Shown here one piece after another: positions 50,449 through 58,585 of a stretch of 64,000 nt of DNA (position 1 is its first letter; every line of letters begins with the position of its first letter). The notes beneath the pieces were generated by a model that had not been told where the DNA came from, made no database searches, and saw only the letters and a list, made by a program, of their open reading frames with translations. The stretch is from Streptomyces abikoensis. GTDB lineage: Bacteria > Actinomycetota > Actinomycetes > Streptomycetales > Streptomycetaceae. The stretch lies in NCBI RefSeq assembly GCF_014648775.1, contig NZ_BMRT01000002.1, positions 558,001 to 622,000 on the forward strand, written 5' to 3'. Made by a program: the position numbers and the translations under genes.

Positions 50449-51381
50449 TCAGGCCACCGCGATGACGATCTTCCCGGTGAGGTGCCCGTGCTCGCTGGCG
50501 CGGTGCGCCTCGGCGGCCTCCGCCAGCGGATAGACGCGGTGGATCGGCAACTGGAGGATCCCCGCCTCGTGGAGGGCGAGGGCGGCCTCGATCGCGGGCA
50601 CCGTGCCCGTTCCCGTGCCGCCCGAGCTGAAGCGCGCGCCGTGGCGCCGGGCGCCCTCCGCGTCGGCGATGGACAGCACCCGGCCGGGGTCGCCGGTCAC
50701 CTCCACCGACACCCCGACCGCGTCGCCCTTGCCCACCGCGTCCAGCGCCGCGTCCACTCCCTCGGGGGCGATCCCCCGCACCCGGCCGGCGAGGCCCTCC
50801 CCGTAGGCGACGGGGAGGGCGCCCAGCCCCCTCAGGTACTCGTGGTTGAACTCGCTCGCCGTGCCGATCACCCGGACGTCCCGCGCGCGGGCGAACTGCA
50901 CGACCAGGGTGCCGACCCCGCCGGCCGCGCCGTGGACCAGCAGCGTCTCCCCCGCGCCCACGCCCAGCTCGTTGAGGCTCCGCAGCGCCGTCTCGGCGGC
51001 CACCGGCAGGGCCGCGGCCTCCTCCCAGGGCAGCGAGAGGGGCTTGACCACCAGCTGGTCCGCCCGGGCCAGGGCCGCGTCGGCGTAGGCGCCGGTGAGC
51101 GTGCGGCCCAGGACGGCGTCCCCCGCGCACACCTCCGTGACGCCCTCGCCGACCGCCTCCACCACCCCGGACGCCTCCACACCGGGGACGTGCGGCAGTT
51201 CGGTGGGGAAGACCGCTTCCATGGCGCCACTGCGGATCTTGTGGTCGAGCGGGTTGACGCCCGCGCAGCGGACGGCGATCCGGACCTGCCCGGGCCCGGG
51301 GGCGGGCAGGTCGGCGTCGCCGAGCCGGAGCACTTCGGCGGGGCCGAAGGAGCTGAAGGAGATGGCCTTGATCTTGGTCAT
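50449..51381 (-). CDS. Zinc-free MDR NADP-dependent quinone-oxidoreductase-like protein
   Basis: This 310-aa medium-chain reductase has the GroES-like first half (GPAEVLRLGDADLPAPGPGQVRI, quoted as PAPGPGQVRI) and NADP fold AAGGVGTLVVQFARA near 150. The Zn-binding Cys/His set of alcohol dehydrogenases is missing. It reduces quinones, enones or similar; the physiological substrate is unknown. It is monocistronic, in divergent or tandem arrangement with the SRPBCC gene (66 bp upstream on the same strand), and the two may be co-transcribed. Confidence 0.9.
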   Translation of the reverse strand: MTKIKAISFSSFGPAEVLRLGDADLPAPGPGQVRIAVRCAGVNPLDHKIRSGAMEAVFPTELPHVPGVEASGVVEAVGEGVTEVCAGDAVLGRTLTGAYADAALARADQLVVKPLSLPWEEAAALPVAAETALRSLNELGVGAGETLLVHGAAGGVGTLVVQFARARDVRVIGTASEFNHEYLRGLGALPVAYGEGLAGRVRGIAPEGVDAALDAVGKGDAVGVSVEVTGDPGRVLSIADAEGARRHGARFSSGGTGTGTVPAIEAALALHEAGILQLPIHRVYPLAEAAEAHRASEHGHLTGKIVIAVA

Positions 51382-51447
51382 GGAATCACCATCATCGAAA
51401 ATCAGGATTTTCCGTACCAGGCTGGCCGTCCTCCCCCCGATTTCGCC

Positions 51448-52017
51448 CTACGCCCCGGACCCGGACCCGGCCCCTGCGGTCGCCTCCCGGGCCGGCTCCT
51501 CCGCGAGCCGCTTGACGCCCTCCAGGGTGGCCCGGATGCCCTCCCGCAGCTCACCCAGGCGCATGGCGAGGATCTGCTCCTCGCGGTCCGGCATGCGGCT
51601 GATCGCGACGCTGAGCCCGGAGGGCGCCGGCCCGACGCGCACCGACTGCCGCAGCAGCGTCCCCCCGTCCTCGGGCCGGAGCTCGAACTTCCAGGTGGCG
51701 AGGGGGAAGGCGGGATCTGCGGGGCCGCCCCCGAACCGGTTGTCCGGGTCCGTGACCGCCCAGCCGAACAGCCGCTCGGGCTCCAGGGCGACGATGTGCG
51801 AGACGGTCCGCCACTCGCCGACCACGGGGTGGCGGTTGTGGCCCTCGAAGGCCGCGCCGAGCGCCGGCCCCGTGGCGCCGTCCAGCCACTCGACGCGCTG
51901 GAGTTCGGTGCTGATCCGGGCGGGCAGGCCGATGTCGGCCACCAGTCTCCAGACCTCGGCCGGAGCCGCGCCGATGTGGACCTCGTCGTGGACGCCGGGC
52001 CCGTCCGCGTAACGCAT
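51448..52017 (-). CDS. SRPBCC (START/Bet v1-like) protein
   Basis: This 189-aa single-domain SRPBCC protein starts VHDEVHIGAAPAEVWRLVADIGLPARI, the usual first strand and helices (quoted as HIGAAPAEVWRLVADI). It has a middle strand TVSHIVALEPERLFGWAV and the long C-terminal helix GELREGIRATLEGVKRLAEE. It binds a hydrophobic ligand or acts as cyclase/aromatase-like. Start 52017 has AGGAG six bases upstream. The last residues form a Gly/Ser/Ala tail. Confidence 0.85.
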   Translation of the reverse strand: MRYADGPGVHDEVHIGAAPAEVWRLVADIGLPARISTELQRVEWLDGATGPALGAAFEGHNRHPVVGEWRTVSHIVALEPERLFGWAVTDPDNRFGGGPADPAFPLATWKFELRPEDGGTLLRQSVRVGPAPSGLSVAISRMPDREEQILAMRLGELREGIRATLEGVKRLAEEPAREATAGAGSGSGA

Positions 52018-52134
52018 GCGATCTCCTGAAGCTGCCGGGTGCGTGACACCTTGTCGAACAACAGTCTGCACCCGGAAGGGGGTGTTCACCCGGACGTACG
52101 GCGCACGTCACACCGGCCGGAGGATCCTGGGAGG

Positions 52135-52890
52135 GTGACAGCGGTCTTCGTGGTCTCGGTGCACGACGTCGCCCCCTGGAGCTTCTCGCGCAGCCGCCGG
52201 TGGCTGGCCGAGCTGGACGCGCGGGGGGTGCCGGCGACGCTGCTGCTCGTGCCGGGCGCCTGGCGCGGGCCCCGGCTGCCGGACGACCCCGCCCTGGTGC
52301 GCTGGCTCCACGAGGCGGCCCGGCGCGGGCACGAGCTCTCCCTCCACGGCTGCACCCACCGGGCCGTGCCCGGCGGCCCGCCCGCGCGGCGATGGCTGAA
52401 CTCCCTGCTGGCGCGCGGCTGCGCGGAGTTCTGCGCGCTGGACGAGGTGGAGGCCCACCGCCGGCTCTCGGCCGGACTGGCCGCCCTCGCCTCCGTGGGG
52501 ATCGCCCCGGAGGGCTTCACCCCACCGGGCTGGCTCGCCTCGCCGGGCTCGTTCGCGGCCCTGCGCGCGGTGGGCCTGGAGTACACCACCAGCCACTTGG
52601 CGGTGCACGACCTGCGCACCGGCGCCCGGCACCGGATGCCGGCGCTCTCCCACCGGCCGGGCGGCCTCGGGGAGCGGGCCGGCGCCCGTCTGATGCGGGC
52701 GGCGGCCGGGCGGTGGTCCGGGCGCGGCAGGCCCTTCCGCATCGCCCTCCACCCGGCCGACCTGGACCGGCCGGGCCTGCGCGAACTCGCCCTGGAGGCG
52801 GTCGACCTCGCCCTCGCGGCGGGGGCCCGCCCCTGGACGTACGCCGGCCTGGTGCGCGCCCTGCGGCGCCCGGGGGACGACGACGCGTGA
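52135..52890 (+). CDS. DUF2334-like polysaccharide deacetylase
   Basis: This 251-aa protein of the NodB-like DUF2334 group starts VFVVSVHDVAPWSFS, with catalytic D in SVHDVAP. It has HELSLHGCTHR with the H-x-x-H-type metal site and GFTPPGWLASPG as the substrate-binding R/P loop. No signal peptide, so it acts in the cytosol. GTG start with GGAGG-like sequence just upstream. It is coupled by GTGA overlap to the GT4 gene at 52887, suggesting that it deacetylates the hexosamine product of that enzyme, as MshB does after MshA. The actual product is unknown. Confidence 0.82.
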   Translation: MTAVFVVSVHDVAPWSFSRSRRWLAELDARGVPATLLLVPGAWRGPRLPDDPALVRWLHEAARRGHELSLHGCTHRAVPGGPPARRWLNSLLARGCAEFCALDEVEAHRRLSAGLAALASVGIAPEGFTPPGWLASPGSFAALRAVGLEYTTSHLAVHDLRTGARHRMPALSHRPGGLGERAGARLMRAAAGRWSGRGRPFRIALHPADLDRPGLRELALEAVDLALAAGARPWTYAGLVRALRRPGDDDA

Positions 52891-54005
52891 GGATCGTCCA
52901 GCTCGCCAACTTCCACGGCCCGGCCTCCGGCGGCCTGCGGACCGCGCTGGACGCGCTCGGCCGGGGCTACGCGGCGGCGGGCCACGAACGGGTCCTGATC
53001 ACCCCGGGCCCCCGGTACGCGGCGTGGCGCGACGCCGCCGGGCTCCGGGTCGTCCTGCCCGGCGTGCCGGTGGGCGGCGGCTACCGGCTGATCTGCGCCC
53101 CGGCGGCACTGCGCGCGCTGAGGGCGCTCCTGGAGCGCCTGACACCGGATTGCGTCGAGGTGTCCGACAAGCTCACCCTCGTCCACGCCGCGCGCTGGGC
53201 CCGCGCGCGGGGCATACGGGCGGTGCTGCTCTCCCACGAACGCCTGGACGCCATCCTGGCGCCCCGGCTGCCGGCCCGGCTGCCCCTGGGGCTTCCGGCC
53301 GACACCTGGAACCGCCGCCTGGCCGGGGCGTTCGACGCCGTGGTGGCGACATCCGCCTTCTCCTGCGCGGAGTTCACGCGCGTGGCGGCCCCGGCGCTGT
53401 ACCGGGTGCCGCTCGGCGTCGACCTGGACGTCTTCGCGCCGTCGGAGGCCGTCCCCGGAACGGTGGCTCACCTGGTGTACGCGGGCCGCCTGTCGGCGGA
53501 GAAACTCCCCCGTCTGCCCCTGGAAACCTTGCGCGTGCTGCTGCGTCGCGGCGTCCCGGCCCGGCTGGACGTCCTGGGCACCGGCCCGGAGCGCGGCCGC
53601 CTGGAACGGCGGGCGTACGAGGCGGGGTTGCCGGTGCGCTTCCACGGCCATGTGGCCGACCGCCGCGCCGTGGCCCGCGCGCTCGCGCGGGCGGACGTGG
53701 CGCTGGCCCCCTGCCCGGTGGAGTCATTCGGCCTCTCGGTCCTGGAGGCCCTGGCCTGCGGCACCCCCGCCGTCACGGCGAACACCGGCGCGTCCCCCGA
53801 ACTCCTCGCCCCCGACGCGGGCCTGGCCACCCCCACCACACCGGAGGCCACGGCGGACGCGGTGCTCGACCTGCTCTCCGTCCCCGAACCCCGCCGCCGC
53901 ACGGCGGCACGGAAACGGGCGGAGCAGTTCCCGTGGGAGCGCACGGTACGGGGGATGCTGGCGGTGCACACACGTGCGGGTGAACGAAGTTTCCCTGATC
54001 CGTAA
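52887..54005 (+). CDS. GT4-family glycosyltransferase
   Basis: This 372-aa GT-B enzyme has N-terminal IVQLANFHGPASGGLRTALDAL (quoted as FHGPASGGLRTAL), donor-domain VYAGRLSAEKLPRLPLE, FHGHVADRRAVARAL and the EX7E site PVESFGLSVLEALACG. It transfers a nucleotide-activated sugar to an unknown acceptor. Its GTG overlaps the stop of the deacetylase gene by four bases, so the pair is one functional unit. The layout resembles MshA (GT4) followed by a deacetylase, but the order is reversed and the specificity is open. Confidence 0.85.
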   Translation: MRIVQLANFHGPASGGLRTALDALGRGYAAAGHERVLITPGPRYAAWRDAAGLRVVLPGVPVGGGYRLICAPAALRALRALLERLTPDCVEVSDKLTLVHAARWARARGIRAVLLSHERLDAILAPRLPARLPLGLPADTWNRRLAGAFDAVVATSAFSCAEFTRVAAPALYRVPLGVDLDVFAPSEAVPGTVAHLVYAGRLSAEKLPRLPLETLRVLLRRGVPARLDVLGTGPERGRLERRAYEAGLPVRFHGHVADRRAVARALARADVALAPCPVESFGLSVLEALACGTPAVTANTGASPELLAPDAGLATPTTPEATADAVLDLLSVPEPRRRTAARKRAEQFPWERTVRGMLAVHTRAGERSFPDP

Positions 54006-54083
54006 TCTCCGCCGATGCGGCCGAGCTCTCGGCCTCACCCGCCCCCGTCGCGAAGGAACCGGCCTCAGGCACAATGTCGCCCC

Positions 54084-54668
54084 ATGACCGTGCGCGCCAT
54101 GTTCCTCTCCCCCGCCACCGGCCCCGCCCTCCGCGCGGCCCGGTTCGACGACGGCTCGGCGCTCGACGAGCACGGCATCGCGCGCGCCCGCGCGGTCGCC
54201 GGGGCCGTGCCGCGGGCGTCCCGGCGGTTCACGGCGCCCTCCCGTCGCTGCCGCGAGACGGCCGCCGCCCTGGGGCTCTTCCCGGAGCCGGAGCCCGTCG
54301 CCGGGCTCGCGGACCTGGATGTCGGCCGGTGGCGGGGCCTGGGCCTCGACGAGGTGGCCGTCGCCGAGCCGGAGGCCGTGGCCGCGTGGCTGGGGGATCC
54401 CGGGGCCGCGCCGCACGGCGGCGAGTCGGTGCTCGCGCTCGTCGGCCGGGTCGGCGCCTGGCTCGACGGGCTCGGGGACGGCGACGGCCGGGTGCTGGTC
54501 GTCGCCGAACCCGCCGTGATCCGGGCGGCGGTCGTGCACGCGCTCGCGCTGCCCCCGGAGACGTTCTGGCGGCTGGACGTACAGCCGTTGACGCTGACCG
54601 CGCTCAGCGGCCGGGCGGGGCGGTGGAACCTGCGGTGCGGGGAGGCCCTGGGGTCCACCACGCCGTAG
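54084..54668 (+). CDS. Degenerate histidine-phosphatase-superfamily protein
   Basis: This 194-aa protein has the histidine-phosphatase fold (ARFDDGSALDEHGIARARAVA near the N-terminus, RFTAPSRRCRETAAALGL, ADLDVGRWRGL, EPAVIRAAVVHAL). Both catalytic histidines are lost. The RHG motif at the start reads LSPATGP and the second His (usually HGGVIR) reads EPAVIR. It is probably a non-catalytic binding protein. Similar RHG-less proteins occur in Streptomyces, often near cobalt or DUF genes. ATG at 54084; the stop nearly touches that of the dehydrogenase gene (4 bp). Confidence 0.8.
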   Translation: MTVRAMFLSPATGPALRAARFDDGSALDEHGIARARAVAGAVPRASRRFTAPSRRCRETAAALGLFPEPEPVAGLADLDVGRWRGLGLDEVAVAEPEAVAAWLGDPGAAPHGGESVLALVGRVGAWLDGLGDGDGRVLVVAEPAVIRAAVVHALALPPETFWRLDVQPLTLTALSGRAGRWNLRCGEALGSTTP

Positions 54669-54672
54669 CAGG

Positions 54673-55578
54673 TCAGGCCCGGTACGGGTACGGGTGGAAC
54701 CCCCGTCCCGTCTTGCGGCCCAGCAGCCCCGCCTCCACCATGCGCCGCAGCAACGGCGGCGCCACGTACAGCGGTTCGCGGAATTCCTCGTAGAGCGACT
54801 CGGCGATCGACAGGACCGTGTCGAGGCCGATGAGGTCGGCCAGGGCGAGCGGGCCCATGGGGTGGGCGCAGCCGAGTTCCATGCCCGTGTCGATGTCACG
54901 GGCGGCGGCGAAGCCGGACTCGGCCATGCGGATCGCGGAGAGGAGGTACGGGACGAGCAGCGCGTTGACGACGAAGCCGGCCCGGTCCCGGGAGTGGATG
55001 ACCCGGCGACCCAGCGTCGCGGTGACGAACTCCTCCGCCGCGCGCAGGGCGTCGGCGCCCGTGTGGAGCGAGGTGACGACCTCGACGAGCGGCATGACCG
55101 GCGCGGGGTTGAAGAAGTGGAGGCCGATGACGCGGTCCGCCCGCGTGGTGGCCATGCCCAGCCGCATCACGGGGACGGACGAGGTGTTGGTGGCCAGGAC
55201 GGCCGCCGGATCCTCGACGATCTTGTCGAGGCCGGCGAAGACGTCCGCCTTGACGTCGGCGTCCTCCACCACGGCCTCGACGACGAGCTGCCGGTCGGCC
55301 ATGTCGTCGAGGTCGGTGGTGAGGACGATCCGGGCGAGGACGGCGTCGCGCTCGTCCGCCGTCGCCCTGCCCCGGGCGACGGCCCGGTCGAGCGAGCGGG
55401 CGATCCGCTCGCGCGCGGCGCGCGCGGCCGTGGCGTCGACTTCCCGGACGACCGTGTCGAGCCCGGCGCGGGCGCACACCTCGGCGATGCCCGCCCCCAT
55501 CCGCCCGCCACCGACGACGCCGACACGGCTGATCGGGCCGACACGGCTGATCGGGGTGTCGGATTCCGCCTGCTGCAT
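54673..55578 (-). CDS. 3-hydroxyacyl-CoA (3-hydroxybutyryl-CoA) dehydrogenase
   Basis: This 301-aa NAD-dependent dehydrogenase has VGVVGGGRMGAGIAEVCARAG (GxGxxG, quoted as GVVGGGRMGAGIA), a VVEAVVEDADVK helix, the catalytic GLHFFNPAPVMPLVEVV (His) and the C-terminal FVVNALLVPYLLSAIRM with the second-domain GGAHPMGPLALADLIGLD (GCAHPMGPL). It oxidises 3-hydroxybutyryl-CoA in short-chain fatty-acid or PHB metabolism. The ATG at 55578 has GGAGGGG upstream. A 15-bp direct repeat (55519-55533, 55537-55551) encodes a doubled ISRVG just before the cofactor fold. It is divergent from the ScfR/RamB-like regulator, its probable controller. Confidence 0.9.
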   Translation of the reverse strand: MQQAESDTPISRVGPISRVGVVGGGRMGAGIAEVCARAGLDTVVREVDATAARAARERIARSLDRAVARGRATADERDAVLARIVLTTDLDDMADRQLVVEAVVEDADVKADVFAGLDKIVEDPAAVLATNTSSVPVMRLGMATTRADRVIGLHFFNPAPVMPLVEVVTSLHTGADALRAAEEFVTATLGRRVIHSRDRAGFVVNALLVPYLLSAIRMAESGFAAARDIDTGMELGCAHPMGPLALADLIGLDTVLSIAESLYEEFREPLYVAPPLLRRMVEAGLLGRKTGRGFHPYPYRA

Positions 55579-55610
55579 GTCCCCTCCCGGGGGTGAGGTC
55601 TCCGAAGCGC

Positions 55611-55646
55611 GTGAAGACGGGCGAAGGCGTGCGAAGCCTTGCGAAG
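55611..55646. repeat. 10-bp phased (G/T)GAAG repeats in the dehydrogenase promoter region
   Basis: GTGAAG (55611), GCGAAG (55621), GCGAAG (55631) and GCGAAG (55641) repeat with an exact 10-bp period, about one helical turn. A related TTTGCGAACG lies at 55781-55790 in front of the regulator gene. Together they look like a regulator-binding array. Confidence 0.55.
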
Positions 55647-55816
55647 AAACGGAACGCCCGCGAAGGCCGTCGGCCCGGCCCCCCTCAGGGCCGGGCCGGC
55701 CGTGCGACGAGCGTCCCACCGGCACGACACGTCCGTCGACGCTGGCCGCGTGCCGATTTCCGCGAAGAATCCACGGCCGCTTTGCGAACGTTGCCAACCC
55801 CACTACGCTCGCGGGC

Positions 55817-57217
55817 ATGGGCAGGACCTACGCCGGCGCCCGATTACGCCGGCTGCGCGAGGAACGGGGGCTCAGCCAGGCCGAGTTGGCCCGGCGGCTG
55901 GCCGTCTCGCCGAGCTACCTCAATCAGATGGAGCACGACGCCCGGCCGCTGACCGTACCCGTGCTGCTGCGGCTGACCGAGGCGTTCGGCGTGGATCCCG
56001 GCTTCTTCGCCGAGCGGGACACCTCCCGGCTCCTGGCGGACCTGCGGGAGGCGCTCGCGGACGGGCCGGAGGGCGGCCGGGTCTCCCCCGCCGAGCTGAG
56101 CGAGCTCGCCCAGCGGCTGCCGACGGTGGCCCGGGTCCTGCTCGACCTCGACCGCCGCAACCGCGCGCTCACCGAACGGGTCGCCGAACTCGCCGGGGAC
56201 CGGGGGCCGGACGAGGCCGCCGTCCTGGGCCGCACCCCGTACGACGAGGTGCGGGAGTTCTTCTACCGGCGCCAGAACTACCTCCACGACCTGGACACGG
56301 CCGCCGAGGGCCTGGCGGCCGGGATCGGGCTGCGGCGCGGCGAGGTCCGCCGGGCGCTGGCGGCGCGGCTCGCCGAACGCCACGGTGTCCGGCTGGTCGC
56401 CGACGCCGAGCAGCAGCACCGCTACGACCCGGCCGCCCGGGTGCTGCACTACTCGCCCCGGCTCCGCCCCGGCCAGCAGGCCTTCCGGATGGCGACGCAA
56501 CTGGCGCTGCTGGAGTACGGGCAGGAGCTCTCCCGGCAGGCGGCCGAGGACTTCACGGAGGACTCCCCCGCCTGGACGCCCGCCCGGATCGGCATCGCCA
56601 ACTACTTCGCCGCCGCGCTGATCCTGCCGTACGCCGTCTTCCACGCCTCCGCCGAGGAGACCCACTACGACGTCGAGCGCCTCGCCGACCACTTCGGGGT
56701 CGGCTACGAGACCGTCTGCCACCGGCTGTCCACCCTCCAGCGGCCGGGGGCACGTGGCGTGCCGTTCTCGTTCGTCCGCGTCGACCGGGCGGGCAACCTC
56801 TCCAAGCGGCAGTCCGCCACCGGCTTCCACTTCTCCCGGGGTGGGGGCACCTGCCCGCTGTGGAACGTCTACGAGGCCTTCGCCTCGCCCGGGCGGGTCC
56901 ATGTGCAGATGGCCGCGATGCCGGACGGCCGGCGCTATCTGTGGACGGCCCGCACGGTCACCCGCTCCCGGGGCGGCTGGCACGAGCCCCGCAAGACCTT
57001 CGCCATCGGCCTGGGCTGCGAGATCCGGCACGCCCACCGGCTGGTCTACTCCGCCGGCCTCGACCTGGCCGACGCGTCGGCCGCGACGCCCATCGGCATG
57101 GGCTGCCGGGTCTGCGAGCGGCTGGACTGCCCCCAGCGGGCCGTGCCGCCGCTGGGCCGCCGCCTGGCCGTCGACGAGAACCGCACGACCTTCGTGCCGT
57201 ACCCGGTGGAGCCCTGA
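55817..57217 (+). CDS. ScfR/RamB-like XRE-family short-chain fatty acyl regulator
   Basis: This 466-aa regulator has an N-terminal XRE helix-turn-helix (RLRRLREERGLSQAELARRLAVSPSYLNQME, quoted as RGLSQAELARRLAVSPSYLN). A central ImmA/IrrE-like domain has a degenerate metal site (FRMATQLALLEYGQEL) and the C-terminus is DUF2083 with clustered Cys (GMGCRVCERLDC). The layout is that of RamB, MsuR-like and ScfR proteins that sense acyl-CoA intermediates and control acetate, propionate or butyrate genes. It starts at ATG 55817. Leu10 is TTA (55844-55846), so it needs bldA. It likely regulates the divergent dehydrogenase. Confidence 0.9.
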   Translation: MGRTYAGARLRRLREERGLSQAELARRLAVSPSYLNQMEHDARPLTVPVLLRLTEAFGVDPGFFAERDTSRLLADLREALADGPEGGRVSPAELSELAQRLPTVARVLLDLDRRNRALTERVAELAGDRGPDEAAVLGRTPYDEVREFFYRRQNYLHDLDTAAEGLAAGIGLRRGEVRRALAARLAERHGVRLVADAEQQHRYDPAARVLHYSPRLRPGQQAFRMATQLALLEYGQELSRQAAEDFTEDSPAWTPARIGIANYFAAALILPYAVFHASAEETHYDVERLADHFGVGYETVCHRLSTLQRPGARGVPFSFVRVDRAGNLSKRQSATGFHFSRGGGTCPLWNVYEAFASPGRVHVQMAAMPDGRRYLWTARTVTRSRGGWHEPRKTFAIGLGCEIRHAHRLVYSAGLDLADASAATPIGMGCRVCERLDCPQRAVPPLGRRLAVDENRTTFVPYPVEP

Positions 57218-57340
57218 CGAACGAACCGGAGCGCGAGGTTTCTGGTACGGCTATAGGATGAAAAAGGCCCTCTTTCAGGAAACCGCGTCCCGTCGTTTGC
57301 CCTCTCTCCAGGAGACCCCCCGTGAAGAGGAGCGACAACC

Positions 57341-58459
57341 GTGGGCCTTACGTCCCAGACCTTCCTGCTGACCCTGGTGGTCATAGCCGTCGCGGTGACC
57401 GCGCTGGTCCTGTGGCTGTGGCCGCGGGCCGCGAAGAAGGGGCCCCTGGCGTTCGCCTCCCGCCTCGGGATGCTCGTGCTCGTCCAGCTCTGCGTCCTGT
57501 CCGTGCTGCTCGTCGCGGCGAACAACGAATTCGGCTTCTACTCCACCTGGAAGGAACTCCTCGGCCAGAACTCCCGCAAGCAGGCCGTGCGGGCCGGTTC
57601 GGGGAACGGCAAGCGGCCGCCGGCCCTGACGGTCAAGGGCCAGGAGCCCGTCGGCCTCGGCCCCAAGGAGAAGGCCGGACAGGTGGACCGGATCGAGATC
57701 AACGGCCCGGTGACCGGGCTGAGCATGGACGGCTTCGCCTATCTGCCGCCCCAGTACTTCCAGAAGGGGCACGAGAAGGACACCTTCCCCGTGATCGTGT
57801 CGATCACCGGGCAGCCCGGCCAGTCCATCAACCTCATCACCAAGGCCAAGGTCCCCCAGGCCGCCTCCAAGGCCGTGATGACGGGACAGATGAAGCCGAC
57901 GATCGTGCTGATGCTGCGCCCCTCGGTGGTGGCGGACCGCGACACCAACTGCACGGACGTGCCCGGCGGTCCGCAGGCGCTGACCTTCTTCAACCAGGAC
58001 GTCCCCATCGCCGTCAACGACGTCTACCGCGTGGACAACACCCGTGGTGGCTGGGGCGCGGTGGGCAACTCCACCGGCGGCTACTGCGCGTTGAAGATGG
58101 CCATGACCGCCCCCTACCGGTACGGGGCCGCCGCCGGCCTGTCCACCGACCTCTTCGCCCGCGAGGACCGTGACACCGGCGACCTCTACGCCGGCAACAA
58201 GCAGGTCAAGAACGAGTCCGACCTGACGTGGCGCCTGGAGCACATGCCCCCGCCGCCGGTCTCCCTGCTCCTGGCCGCCAGCGAGAAGGGCGAGGAGAAG
58301 TACTACGCGCAGATGCAGAAGTTCGCCGGGAAGGCCAAGCCGCCCACCAAGGTGGAGAAGCTGGTGCGCGAGGAGGGCGGCCACAACTTCGTCACCTGGC
58401 GCGAGGAGTACCCCGTGGTGTTCCGCTGGCTCGACAAGGAACTCGCCACCCGCCGCTGA
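57341..58459 (+). CDS. Membrane-anchored alpha/beta-hydrolase esterase (second copy)
   Basis: This 372-aa protein has two N-terminal helices (about 7-28 and 43-61) and an outward alpha/beta hydrolase. The serine elbow is GNSTGG near 222, an acid lies in LLAASEKGEEKY, and the catalytic His is in REEGGHNFVTW. It is of the same esterase-D/antigen-85-like type as the protein at 25040, which has four helices, though the two differ in sequence. GTG start with GAGGAG nine bases upstream. There is no MprF-like partner here; a Ser/Thr kinase gene follows after 126 bp. Confidence 0.82.
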   Translation: MGLTSQTFLLTLVVIAVAVTALVLWLWPRAAKKGPLAFASRLGMLVLVQLCVLSVLLVAANNEFGFYSTWKELLGQNSRKQAVRAGSGNGKRPPALTVKGQEPVGLGPKEKAGQVDRIEINGPVTGLSMDGFAYLPPQYFQKGHEKDTFPVIVSITGQPGQSINLITKAKVPQAASKAVMTGQMKPTIVLMLRPSVVADRDTNCTDVPGGPQALTFFNQDVPIAVNDVYRVDNTRGGWGAVGNSTGGYCALKMAMTAPYRYGAAAGLSTDLFAREDRDTGDLYAGNKQVKNESDLTWRLEHMPPPPVSLLLAASEKGEEKYYAQMQKFAGKAKPPTKVEKLVREEGGHNFVTWREEYPVVFRWLDKELATRR

Positions 58460-58554
58460 CGCCCGCGCGCACACGGCCTTCACCAGCGGAGGGGAACGGT
58501 ATCGGTCGGCGCCACGTCCCAGCCAGTGTGGCCCGAAAGCGCACGGCTCCGTAC

Positions 58555-58583
58555 GCCGTACGCGGGGGGAAGGGGCGTACGGC
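58555..58583 (+). promoter_or_regulatory. Hairpin trapping the ribosome-binding site of the kinase gene
   Basis: GCCGTACGC (58555-58563) and GCGTACGGC (58575-58583) form a perfect 9-bp stem. The 11-nt loop (GGGGGGAAGGG) is the ribosome-binding site and the ATG lies 2 bp after the stem. This could limit or regulate initiation. Confidence 0.6.
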
Positions 58584-58585
58584 AT

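Noticed and set aside
57240..57262. Sigma-factor promoter TATAGGAT before the second esterase
   Set aside because: The -10-like TAGGAT has no acceptable -35 element at 16-19 bp, so I did not list it.
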